Of a DNA stretch of 64,000 nucleotides, positions 51,230-62,260 are shown piece by piece. Every line of letters starts with the position of its first letter. Position 1 is the stretch's first letter. The notes under the pieces are model-generated. The model was given only the letters and a program-made list of their open reading frames with translations. It was not told where the DNA came from and searched no databases. The translations under genes and the position numbers were made by a program. The stretch comes from Sipunculus nudus (taxonomy: Eukaryota; Annelida; Sipuncula; Golfingiida; Sipunculidae), in the NCBI GenBank assembly GCA_026874595.1, contig CM049313.1:36954159-37018158 (forward strand), read 5' to 3'.

Positions 51230-51400
51230 TTTAATAGCTGGTCCCTGAACTGAACAGATCGGGGACCTCTGGGGTTAAGACAGTGTGAGCCAGGGCTGGT
51301 GGTTCTCCTGCCCCGGCATCACTCTGTCTTCTCCTTATGGCATAATTTGTCCCCACTTATCAAAATGTGCCATCTTTCTGCTGAATACAAAGAAAACTGC
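51230..51400. promoter_or_regulatory. GC-richer unique segment, weak candidate regulatory element
   Basis: About 150 bp of complex GC-rich sequence (GATCGGGGACCTCTGGGG near 51258, CCTGCCCCGGCATCAC near 51309) within AT-rich DNA. No reading frame is supported. Composition only. Confidence 0.2.
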
Positions 51401-53269
51401 TCAGGTTTATTACACCGCTGTCTGCTGAAGAAAACGTTTCCCCTGTTCTGAACTTTTGTCCTTGTGTAATGAGTTAAATGCTGCAGTGTCAAGTGTTACA
51501 GACAATTCAGGCAGCAACTCTCTGTTTAGTATCTTTATGACACCATTGTCACCCGAAACATTTACATTTTCAGCCTTTATATTTTTGCTGTACTCCTCAT
51601 TATAAGTTCTGTTATGAGTCAGCAAAATGTCTCTCTATAAACAGCCAAATTTTAAGTACTTTCAGTAAAGGAAACTTTTAAAAAAGGTAAAACCTTTAAA
51701 AGGTTAATCCGCATAATCTCAGGATTGTATTTTTATTGTGACACTGAGATATTTCTCTTAATTGAGACAAAATATGTCTATTAAAATGAGTTTATCTCAA
51801 ATTCCAATAAATTCTTAGAGATAGACCAATCCTTATAGTTTTTATCAATTCACCTTGTTGATCATTTATTATATAATAAGCTAAATATAAATCCTATAGA
51901 TATTAACCAATATTGCAATATGTCCTTATTTGTCACTATGACCTTTTGGAATTTTTTGGTCATAACAGTGGAGGGATTAACTTGATTCTGACCCACAGCT
52001 TTAAACATTTTTTACTTTTTCTCAAACACTGGCAGTAGATATAATCATGTATATTGATACATATGATCTTCCAGATCTTGACAAAGGGAACTTACTTCTT
52101 ACAGAGCTTGATTATTCTGAGAAAAGATCTCAGACATTTTAGGTCTCTCTTGCTATAGTCCGTTTCATCCCCTCATGTCCACCTGTTTTTTGCTATGAAA
52201 ATTTTATTTGTTACATTTCAAGAGAAACAATTATAGTGTAGAGGAGAGGATTACAGAACCTAATTTTCAACTAGGTAACTAAATTCCTACCTTATTCCTT
52301 ATCTGAGTAACAGAATTTTCTGAAAATATGAGAAATCAGTCTACATTTTACAACATATCAGACCCACTTATGGCGGTCAAGGTCATTGGTCACATGCAAA
52401 AACAGCCTCCGCTGACAGCTGCTGATTTGATGATCTCATGTAAACACTCTAAAAACTATAACCAGCTAAAACAAAGATTGCTACTTATGGAGGGACACAC
52501 AATATCTGCCAGATCATGATAAAGAGACTAAAATGTTGTGAAACATGAACAGGGGATTTATTGTAAAATTCTTGACAGCCATAACAGCAGGATTCAGACT
52601 AATCTTGCGTAAACTGTGATAGACTTTGTTCAATACATGTTTCGCTTTATCATTTCTCCATTATTGATAATATATTTATCAGTAAGTGGTGTGCCAATTA
52701 ATTGATTGTATCACTGATTGGTCATTTTCTTTCATAATCGATTATATTGATTTCATTTTTGCCTCATCTTCAGAGATGATTATGTATGCACATCCAAAGA
52801 AGTCAAATTATTGAAGCGCACCCTTGTTCAATAAATTAGAGTGCACAATCTTGCCTTTATGTTGACCCTTCAGCATGATATACAAGTTAAAGTGAATTTA
52901 CTAGGTAATTTTTTAGACAATTCTATACAGCATCATTCACAGTAACACAGATGGTACAAAAAACAATTGATAAATAATCTATCTTTAGAGCATCAAATAT
53001 GATTTTACAACTGATTCCTACCACTTGCATTCATATAAATTTTCATATGTTGCATTGTTAACTTGCTGCTTGTTGTCACTCATTTGATTATGTTTGATTA
53101 CCTCTATATGCCAAAAAGAGTCTACATATTTTTACCTTATTCTAGTGGAACGACACAATTCAGCTGATGCATAATTTTCAGTATTATACAATCATACAAA
53201 CAGCAGCCCTATTTTGAATTATTTTTTTTCGTGAGAGAAATGGTATGATTCTAAGGAGCAATGTGGGAC
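51401..53269. other. Unique AT-rich non-coding DNA
   Basis: No gene, repeat or RNA recognised. Frames of 71 and 63 residues are unsupported. Confidence 0.5.
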
Positions 53270-53325
53270 CTTAAGAAGTGGAACCTTTGTCCAACAGTCA
53301 ACTGGTTGAACCACTGGGTTATATT
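53270..53325 (-). mobile_element. Possible tRNA-derived SINE fragment
   Basis: Read on the minus strand, TAACCCAGTGG (53321-53311) resembles an A box. TTGACTGTTGGAC follows, like a tRNA-Asn anticodon arm. GGTTCCACTTC (53285-53275) fits 9 of 11 positions of a B box. Spacing is close to a tRNA but stems do not close well. A relic SINE head is the best reading; chance similarity is possible. Confidence 0.3.
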
Positions 53326-53449
53326 TAACTAAATGCAGAAATGTTGTTATTAAGTATTATTTCTCTGTTAGTATACTTGTACATTTGTTCTTCATATTAA
53401 CTTTAAAAGAAGATACAATACTGTCTTAATTCATTACACATACTCAAAT
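53326..53449. other. AT-rich non-coding spacer
   Basis: Nothing recognised. Confidence 0.5.
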
Positions 53450-53900
53450 AGACAAGACCGATCGATGGTCATTCCTGCGTGAATATTTGATATTTTTGAC
53501 AGACAGCTGACTGGCCCTGAGGAGCAAATCCCCCTGTGAGCATGATGACCAGAGGGCTGGACAAACACCTAATCATACTAATCAAAGACCGCATATACAT
53601 ACGAACCAGGAGGATTTCCAAGCAATTAGTCCTAAAGTTGCCCATATGTACTCAATCAGCAATCAGCGTATCCAATTAGTCTAATACAGTTAGGGAAGAA
53701 TGTATCACACAGTCAGATCATCGTGTAATTATTAGTTCTGATGATGGTCAATTTAGCCATTTAGCGATGGATTACCATATGGCAGCAGGCCATCTCGGTA
53801 TTAATGCTGGGGTTCCTGCAGCTGTACATTCACAAACTACACCTTGGGCATTGTGCAAATGCCACATGGAAATCCAATTGAGAAATTTCCATGATTTCTA
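53450..53900. promoter_or_regulatory. Candidate conserved non-coding element with clustered homeodomain-type sites
   Basis: About 450 bp of unique, complex sequence. It contains AGCAATTAGTCC (near 53620), CCAATTAGTCTAATAC (near 53671) and GTAATTATTAG (near 53724), plus an octamer-like TGCAAATG near 53856. The density of ATTA/TAAT cores together with intervening non-repetitive DNA is typical of developmental enhancers. ATTA cores are also expected by chance in AT-rich DNA, so only conservation would decide. Confidence 0.3.
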
Positions 53901-54491
53901 GGCATATGACAGAATGTATGTAACGGCTGTGTCATAGTAAGAACAGTATTACAAGTCTTAATAAAGCAAAGGAACTGATAGGCATAGTTCACATGCCGCT
54001 ATACCAGGTGTTCTAATAATCCATACATAAAAATTGTGAAAAAAGTATGCAATAAATCTGATCATATTTTTACATTATGAGAAAAAGTGTTTCTTAACAC
54101 TGGGATGGTAAAAGAGTAGAATGCTTAGGAATTCATGGAAATATATGTCAGCTCCCATATGAATTGTCTACTGAACATCCTCAAGGGATCTTCTTTTGAT
54201 CTTAAACTTATTAAAAATGAATTTTAAATTAAACAAATTAATTTGGTGCTTTTCATGACCCAAAAAATAAGCTGGGATGTTATATTTCCTGAATGCCATC
54301 TTCCAACCCCTCATGTTCTTTTCACATACATCCTTAATAAGGTAACATACCTGAACACCAATGTAGTGCTCAGCTGGCAGCCCTGCAAGGTAAAATTATG
54401 CAATTTCACTGAGTACATATAAATGACTTTCATCACAGAGATTGGTATCTCAGGTTCAAAATTGTTGGTAGAATTTTAGAAATTAAGAATG
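53901..54491. other. Unique AT-rich non-coding DNA
   Basis: Nothing recognised before the 31-bp array begins. Confidence 0.5.
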
Positions 54492-56872
54492 TGCCTAGCC
54501 CTATCAGATGAAACAAAGGTAATGCCTAGTCCTATCAGATAAAACAAATGTGATGCCTAGCCCTATCAGATGATACAAAGGTGGTGCCTAGCCCTATCAG
54601 ATAAAACAAAGGTGGTGCCTAGCCCTATCAGATAAAACAAAGGTAGTGCCCAGCCCTGTCAGATAAAACAAAGGTGGTACCCAGCCCAATCAGATAAAAC
54701 AAAGGTGATGCCTAGCCCTATCAGATGATCCAAAGTTGGTACCTAGCCCTATCAGATAAAACAACTGGGATGCCTAGCCCTATCAGATGATACAAAGGTG
54801 GTACCTAGCCTTATCAGATAAAACAAAGGTGGTGCCCAACCCTATCAGATAAAACACAGGTGGTATCTAGCCTTATCAGATAAAACAAAGGTGGTGCCCA
54901 ACCCTATCAGATAAAACAAAGGTGGTACCTAGCCTTATCAGATAAAACAAAGGTGGTGCCCAACCTTATCAGATAAAACAAAGGTGGTACCTAGCCTTAT
55001 CAGATAGAACAAAGGTGGTGCCTAGTCTTATCAGATAAAACAAAGGTAGTACCTAGCTCTATCAGATAAAACAAAGATTGTATCTAGCCCTATCAGTTAA
55101 CACAAAGGTTGTATCTAGCCCTATCAGATAACACAAAGGTGATGCATAGCCCTATAAGATGTAACAAAGGTGGTGCCTTGTCTTATCAGATAAAACAAAG
55201 GTAGTACCTAGCTCTATCAGATAAAACAAAGGTTGTATCTAGCCCTATCAGTTAACACAAAGGTGATGCATAGCCCTATAAGATGTAACAAAGGTGTTGC
55301 CTAGCTCTATCAGATAACACAAAGGTGGTGCCTAGCTCTATCAGATAAAACAACTGGGATGCCTAGCCCTATCAGATGATACAAAGGTGGTACCTAGCCT
55401 TATCAGATAAAACAAAGGTGGTGCCCAACCCTATCAGATAAAACAAAGGTGGTATCTAGCCTTATCAGATAAAACAAAGGTGGTGCCCAACCCTATCAGA
55501 TAAAACAAAGGTGGTACCTAGCCTTATCAGATAGAACAAAGGTTGTATCTAGCCCTATCAGATAACACAAAGGTGATGCATAGCCCTATAAGATGTAACA
55601 AAGGTGGAACCTAGCCCTATAAGTTGTAACAAAGGTGGCGCCTAGCTCTATCAGATAAAACAAAGGTGATGCCTAGCCCAATCATATGATACAAAGGTGG
55701 TGCCTAGGTCTATCAGATAACACAAAAGTGGTGCCTAGCTCTATCAGATAAAGCAAAGGTGGTGCCTAGTCTTATCAGATAAAACAAAAGGGATGCCTAG
55801 CCCTATCAGATGATACAAAGGTGGTACCTAGCCCTATCAGATAAAACAAAGATGGTGCCCAGCCCTATCAGATAAAACAAAGGTTGTATCTAGCCCTATC
55901 AGATAAAACAAAGGTTGTATCTAGCCCTATCAGATAAAACAAAGGTTGTATCTAGCCCTATCAGATAAAACAAAGGTTGTATCTAGCCCTATCAGATAAA
56001 ACAAAGGTTGTATCTAGCCCTATCAGATAAAACAAAGGTTGTATCTAGCCCTATCAGATAAAACAAAGGTTGTATCTAGCCCTATCAGATAAAACAAAGG
56101 TGGTGCCTAGTCTTATCAGATAAAACAAAGGGGATGCCTAGCCCTATCAGATGATACAAAGTTGGTACCTAGCCCTATCAGATAAAACAAAGGTGGTGCC
56201 TAGTCTTATCAGATAAAACAAAGGGGATGCCTAGCCCTATCAGATGATACAAAGGTGGTACCTAGCCTTATCAGATAAAACAAAGGTGGTGCCCAACCCT
56301 ATCAGATAAAACAAAGTGATGCCTAGCCCTATCAGATAAAACAAAGGTGGTGCCCAGCCCTATCAGATAAAACAAAGGTTGTATCTAGCCCTATCAGATA
56401 AAACAAAGGTGGTACCTAGCTCTATCAGATAAAACAAAGATTGTATCTAGCCCTATCAGATAAAACAAAGGTTGTATCTAGCCCTATCAGTTAACACAAA
56501 GGTGATGCATAGCCCTATAAGATGTAACAAAGGTGGTGCCTAGCCTTATCAGATAGAACAAAGGTGGTGCATAGCCCTGTCAGATAAAACAAAGGTGGTA
56601 TCTAGCCCTATGAGATAAAACAAAGGTTGTATCTAGCCCTATCTTATGATACAAAGGTGGTACCTAGCTCTATCAGATAAAACAAAGGTTGTATCTAGCC
56701 CTATCAGATAAAACAAAGGTGGTACCTAGGCCTATCAGATAAAACAAAGGTGGTCCTAGCCCTGTCAGATGTTACAAAGGTGGTGCCCAGCCCTATCAGA
56801 TAAAACAAAGATGGTATCTAGCCCTATCAGATAAAACAAAGGTGGTACCTAGCCCTATCAGATAAAACAAAA
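54492..56872. repeat. 31-bp minisatellite, about 76 copies
   Basis: The unit is 31 bp (GCCTAGCCCTATCAGATAAA then ACAAAGGTGGT), with many single-base variants (TATCAGATGATACAAA, ATAAGATGTAAC, GTTGTATC). Seven consecutive identical GTTGTATC-type units occupy 55882-56098. A distinctive run starting CAACTGGGATG at 54762 recurs at 55351, exactly 589 bp or 19 units later, showing a block duplication. Most units hold ATCAGATAA, a palindromic GATA-type site. The array abuts an element C fragment at its right end. Confidence 0.92.
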
Positions 56873-57082
56873 ATATACCCCAAAACTCTGAGAATATAGT
56901 TCACTGAGACCCAATTTCAGGTTTCTGGGCAGAACTTCTGAGGAACTCTCACGTTTCTGAGGAGATTTCATAGACATCCCTGGATTTTAGGTTAGAAGAT
57001 TCCAGGTCCATTGTTTATGATTTGTGCCCTGCTTTGGTATCAAGTTTTTAACTAGAATACGGGTAGTCAACAAGCGACTACG

Positions 57083-59617
57083 TGTATCCGCCTAAATCAG
57101 AGTGGAACGGGTGAAGTGAGGCATGGATTGAGTGGCAAGGGAAAATTGAGTGTTGCATATTAGCATGGATGTCTGCAGCCAAATTGTGTAGGTAGGTTGC
57201 CCCCCATACCACAAAATCCAGAAAGCCGTCCAAGTTGTATACACATGCAAAATTTAAGGCAGATAAGTCAAACCACTACATGTATATGAGTGATTTTAGC
57301 CCGTGGCAGACAAACAGATGGACGCTGAGCAAAAATGGTTGCAGGTGACGCCACCAGTTTTGCGTATGATAAAGAGCTATGTGAGAACTATACACATGCA
57401 AAACTTTGGCCCAATCGGTCAAACGGTTCCCAAGATATGAGCTTGGATGTCTGCTGCATAAACTAGAATGCAGGTGGCGCCACCTGTCATAAAATCAAGA
57501 GAGCTGTCGGGGATGGATAAACCTGCAAAATTTTAGGCAGATATGTCAAACCACTGCCCAGATATGAGTGATTTTATCCCATGGCAGACAAACAGACAGG
57601 AGCTGTGCAAAAATGGCTGCAGGTGGCACCACCAGTTTTGCGTATGATGAAGAGCTATGTGAGATCTATACACATGCAAAATTTTGGCCCAATCGGTCAA
57701 ACAGTTCCCGAGATATGAGTTTGGATTTCTGCAGTGTAAACGTGAATGTAGGTGGCGCCACCTGTCATAAAATCAGAAAAGCTATCCAGGATGTTTACGC
57801 ATGCCGAATTTCAGGTGAATTAGTCTAGTCACTGCAGAGATATGAGTGATTTTAACCCAAGGCAGACGAACAGATGGACACTGTGCAAACATGGTTGCAG
57901 GTGGCGCCACCATTTTTTTTGTATGTTATAAAGCTCTCCAAGGGCTACATTTGTGGAAAAAATTTTCCTGATCGGTCAAACGGTTCCCGAGATATGAGCT
58001 TGGATGTCTGCAGCATAAACGTGAATGTAGGTGGCGCCACCTGTCATAAAATCAGAAAAGCTATCCAGGATGTGTACGCATGCCGAATTTCAGGTGAATA
58101 ATTCAAGTCACTGCAGAGATATGAGTGATTTTAACCCAAGGCAGACGAACAGATGGACACTGTGCAAACATGGTTGCAGGTGGTGCCACCATTTTTTGTG
58201 TATGTTATAAAGCTCTCCAAGGGCTACATTTGTGCAAAAAAATTTTCCTGATCGGTCAAACGGTTCCCGAGATATGAGCTTGGATGTCTGCAGCGTAAAC
58301 GTGAATGAAGGTGGCGCCACCTGTCATAAAATCAGAAAAGCTATCCAGGATGTGTACGCATGCCGAATTTCAGGTGAATTAGTCCAGTCACTGCAGAGAT
58401 ATGAGTGATTTTAACCCAAGGCAGACGAACAGATGGACACTGTGCAAACATGGTTGCAGGTGGCGCCACCATTTTTTGTGTATGTTATAAAGCTCTCCAA
58501 GGGCTACATTTGTGCAAAAATATTTTCCTGATCAGTCAAACGGTTCCAGAGATATGAGCTTGGATGTCTGCAGCGTAAACGTGAATGTAGGTGGCGCCAC
58601 CTGTCATAAAATCAGAAAAGCTATCCAGGATGTGTACGCATGCCGAATTTCAGGTGAATTAGTCTAGTCACTGCAGAGATATGAGTGATTTTAACCCAAG
58701 GCAGACGAACAGATGGACACTGTGCAAACATGGTTGCAGGTGGTGCCACCATTTTTTGTGTATGTTATAAAGCTCTCCAAGGGCTACATTTGTGCAAAAA
58801 AATTTTCCTGATCGGTCAAACGGTTCCCGAGATATGAGCTTGGATGTCTGCAGCGTAAACGTGAATGAAGGTGGCGCCACCTGTCATAAAATCAGAAAAG
58901 CTATCCAGGATGTGTACGCATGCCGAATTTCAGGTGAATTAGTCCAGTCACTGCAGAGATATGAGTGATTTTAACCCAAGGCAGACGAACAGATGGACAC
59001 TGTGCAAACATGGTTGCAGGTGGCGCCACCATTTTTTGTGTATGTTATAAAGCTCTCCAAGGGCTACATTTGTGCAAAAATATTTTCCTGATCAGTCAAA
59101 CGGTTCCCGAGATATGAGCTTGGATGTCTGCAGCGTAAACGTGAATGTAGGTGGCGCCACCTGTCATAAAATCAGAAAAGCTATCCAGGATGTGTACGCA
59201 TGCCGAATTTCAGGTGAATTAGTCTAGTCACTGCAGAGATATGAGTGATTTTAACCCAAGGCAGACGAACAGATGGACACTGTGCAAACATGGTTGCAGG
59301 TGGCGCCAACATTTTTTGTGTATGTTATAAAGCTCTCCAAGGGCTACATTTGTGTAAAAAAATTTTCCTTATCGGTCAAACGGTTCCCGAGATATGTGGG
59401 TTTATGTGTTGAAACAGACGCACAAACGAACGCAGAGCGCAGAGGAAAGGTCAGAGGTCAAAACAAAATCGGGGCGCAGCAGTTCACATGTGACCCGAAC
59501 ATAATCCCGGGTTTCGTAAAATTCCGCCAAGCGGTTACAGAGGAGTTCTCCGGACACCTACGCGGCAGCGTGCAGCTGAAAACATAGTATCCGCAAAACT
59601 CTGTTTAGGCGGATACA
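57083..59617. mobile_element. Element D: 280-bp tandem core with own terminal inverted repeats
   Basis: TGTATCCGCCTAAATCAGAG (57083-57102) and its inverted match CTCTGTTTAGGCGGATACA (59599-59617) differ by one deleted base and bound 2.5 kb. Inside are eight core units; the GCAGACGAAC word falls at 57862, 58141, 58421, 58701, 58981 and 59261, 279-280 bp apart, with two older units before them. Each has two GGTGGCGCCACC palindromes. The right flank of the array (59410-59585) is unique and GC-rich. Near the right end GTATCCGC (59587-59594) and GCGGATAC (59609-59616) form a hairpin. No transposition protein is present. It lies within element C sequence. Confidence 0.7.
58101..59227. repeat. 560-bp higher-order dimer within the element D array
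   Basis: Adjacent 280-bp units alternate in type (GGTGGTGCCACC versus GGTGGCGCCACC; GAATGAAGG versus GAATGTAGG; AGTCCAGTC versus AGTCTAGTC). The two dimers starting near 58101 and 58661 are almost identical, and both contain the same 70-codon antisense frame 560 bp apart. The homogenised unit is therefore the dimer. Confidence 0.85.
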
Positions 59618-59857
59618 ATTATGATGGGGGTTGCTTATAAGACAAATAGCTCAGAGAATATGGTTAACAGAGACCTTATTTCATGAAAGGTTTTCATGAA
59701 GACTTTTCATGTACCTCTCTGGATGCCAGAAACCCTGGCATAGCTGACTTCCAGTGACCTGGAGTGGGACCCTTCATCTGTAATCTGTAATCAAAGCAAA
59801 TGACTACAATAAAGCCTCAAGAAAAAAATCAATAACTAGCTTAATTTTCAAGCTTTT

Positions 59858-60534
59858 ATTTTCAAATTTCAGATTTAAACAAATTAAATATTTATGTTTA
59901 CATGCTGTGAAAATTAAATCAATGGTTATACTTACAGAAAAAAATGTGCCATGGTCATAGTTGGGCAAAATTAGAGGTACTGATTTTATTTTTATGCTAA
60001 TAATTTAAAAAATTTACAAAATTCAGATCTAATTATGGGTAAACAATTGAATCTTAATTAAACATAGTTATATACTTGGGAAAATAGACTCTAGTTTCAA
60101 AATTTTTCATGTTAAGTGAGTAAATATTTTTCCTGATTTTTTACAAAGTCCATTATGTTCGGGCCCATAACTTAAAGATCTATACTTAACAGAATTAATT
60201 TCTAGCATGTACATAGGAACTATATAGAGGAATATTTATGGTAAATATGAGGAAAAACAGATGAGTGGTTTTGATATTAGGCAGTCCTAAGGTGTGAAAA
60301 TAGATTTTTAATGAAAATTTTTTCCTTAATTTCTCAAAGGAACTAAGTTGCACAGACCCAGTTTCGGCTTGGTAGGAGATCTTGGGGGCATCTAACATTA
60401 TGCTGAATTTTGGATTCCTAGGTCTCACGGTTTTAAAACGTGCCACATCTACGGACAGACGAACAGACAGACAGGCGGCACGACGGACAATGGACCACAA
60501 CTATAGCTCAGATGACTTAAAGTCAGCTGAGCTA
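59858..60534 (+). mobile_element. Element B, copy 2: single core unit with intact terminal palindrome
   Basis: This is homologous to 23013-24380 from ATTTTCAAATTTCAGATTTA onward, with one core copy instead of two. It ends in a GACAGACGGAC-type microsatellite (60454-60487) and a palindrome at 60504-60534 (TAGCTCAGATGACT / AGTCAGCTGAGCTA, loop TAA, one mismatch), the same kind as in element C. Element C core sequence lies on both sides, so B inserted into C. Confidence 0.7.
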
Positions 60535-60912
60535 AAACTCGTAAAAAAAAATCGAAAAATATAGGTGGCGCCACCTGTCTGCAGAAACTGAAGAAACACT
60601 CCATGATCAATATCGATGCTAAGAATCATGGTGATCAATGCATTAGTTGTTCAGATACTTGAGCTTTTGTATTAAATTTTTCATTATTCTGGGGGGTACT
60701 TCGGAGCCCCATAGCTTGAAGAATATGGGTAACAGCAACCTAATTCAAGGTTTCCAAGGAGATTTTTTATGGACCTCTCTGGATGTAAAGTTAGAAGATT
60801 CCAGAACCAGTGGTCAGGATTTGTGCCTTGTTAACGGACAGACGGCTGGATGGCCGGACGGACAAAGAGTGATTGCTATAGCTCAGAAGACTTACAGTCA
60901 ACTGAGCTAAAA

Positions 60913-61204
60913 AATCAAAATTTGTCCAGAAATAGAGGGGAGGAAGCATTTTGAAAAATTATGGACAATTGCTCGGCCCCATATTTTCCATAGCATGACC
61001 TCATTAGGAATTTAGCGTGATGAGCTAAAACAAATTTTTGACCAACAGTGAATTGCATTGTTGGTCCACAGATATGCAGTTATCTACACACTGTAAGCCA
61101 CTTTTGTTAATCAAAGGTCGGCCCGTTCTGTTTGAAATTGTTATTCACATTATATTACTCAGGCTTATTGTAAACCATTACATTACCATTAATCAACTAT
61201 CTGT
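60913..61204. other. Unique non-coding DNA
   Basis: Nothing recognised. Confidence 0.5.
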
Positions 61205-61485
61205 GTAGATCTGTAACTGAACCTGCAGTATAGGTACCTTAACTTACTGCACGTGCAAGTGAACTTGCTGTATATGTAACTATACTACGTAACTAACCTG
61301 TATATGTTACTGTACAGGTTGAATATGCTTGCTGTATGTGTAACTGAACTGGCTGTACATGTTCCTGAACCAGCTGTACATGTAACTACACCGGCTGTAC
61401 ATGTAACTGAAACTGTTGTACATGTAACTCAGAGCCTGCTGTATGTGCAACCATGTGTAACTGAACCTGCTGTATAATTTTGAGC
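61205..61485. repeat. Degenerate 24-bp minisatellite
   Basis: Units of CTGTACATGTAACTGAACCTG type are repeated about eleven times with much divergence. They are most regular at 61330-61480. Confidence 0.75.
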
Positions 61486-61769
61486 CGAGGTAATATCAGA
61501 ATAATTGGACTCACTGAAAACCTATGAGCCACAATATGCACTTCCCAGAAAATATACCAAGACTGCATATTCTGTAAAGAAAGCTGACAAAAATGTAACT
61601 GATTAAATATTAGATATGGTAGTTAATGCATGAAACAGCGTGAACTTGAAAAAATTGAAGAAAAGAAAGGAAAACAGACAATATATAGAACAAACAATGG
61701 AGACAATCGTGTATATTGTAGTACCTCTGATAGACAGAACTGATTACTAAGAGTTAATCAAACCAGAGA
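61486..61769. other. Unique AT-rich non-coding DNA
   Basis: Nothing recognised. Confidence 0.5.
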
Positions 61770-62260
61770 GGCATGGTGCCCTAAAGACAGTACCGCTTGG
61801 GCATGTTAAGTTGACGGACCAATCAGAGTTGGCAGCTTCGCAAGTTAGGGAAAAGGCCCCTCGGGGGTAGACCAATACAAATTGTCCAAACGTGGCTGTG
61901 AGCCAGCACAAGTGGTACGATTACGAGGGCTGTAAATGTCAATGGCATCGGTCAGTCATCGTCTGGTCAATAATGACCACTGTCCATGATGCTGGTCAGT
62001 GTCCCTCCCCTGGCAAACTTAATCACATATTGAAAGGCTTGACTGAAACACGGTTAGCGGCTTAGCTGGCAAGCAGGATTCTGAGATGGGCAGTTGGTGT
62101 TGTCTTGCTTTAAGTTCAGCACGAGTAACCTCTGCTCCTCCCTGGGCCAGGATTAAGGGCTCCATTTAGCAGTGCTGCTGCATAGCAGGTCAGCAGAAAA
62201 TCAGCACACTATTACAGCCAGCTTAAACTGTCTGCTGCCAAAGCAGCCCATTAGTTTATG
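61770..62260. promoter_or_regulatory. GC-richer unique segment, candidate conserved non-coding element
   Basis: About 490 bp of complex unique sequence with CpGs and a CCAAT-type word (GGACCAATCAGAG near 61817). A later part is rich in CAGC and GCTGCTG words (62110-62255). No frame is supported. It could be regulatory or an exon of an undetected non-coding transcript. Confidence 0.25.

Larger units (their letters stand above)
56873..60912 (+). mobile_element. Element C, copy 2, interrupted by elements D and B
   Basis: Element C core appears in three pieces: about 56873-57055 (CAGGTTTCTGGGC, GATTCCAGGTCCA, TTGTGCCCTG), about 59635-59850 (ATATGGTTAACAGAGACCTT and GACTTTTCATGTACCTCTC), and 60535-60912. 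The last is a nearly full unit starting GGTGGCGCCACCTGTCTGCA and ending in a GACGGAC microsatellite and a palindrome at 60879-60909 (TAGCTCAGAAGACT / AGTCAACTGAGCTA). The gaps are filled by element D and the second B copy. The head seen in copy 1 is absent; the left side joins the 31-bp array directly. Confidence 0.6.

Noticed and set aside
48871-56872. CRISPR-like arrays (regular 31- and 37-bp repeats)
   Set aside because: Units are directly adjacent with no unique spacers, there are no cas genes, and the DNA is eukaryotic in character. They are minisatellites.
57568-59587. Frames with DTVQTWLQVAP- and MAPPSFTFTLQTSK-type sequence repeated in element D
   Set aside because: They repeat with the 280-bp satellite unit and are by-products of its palindromes.
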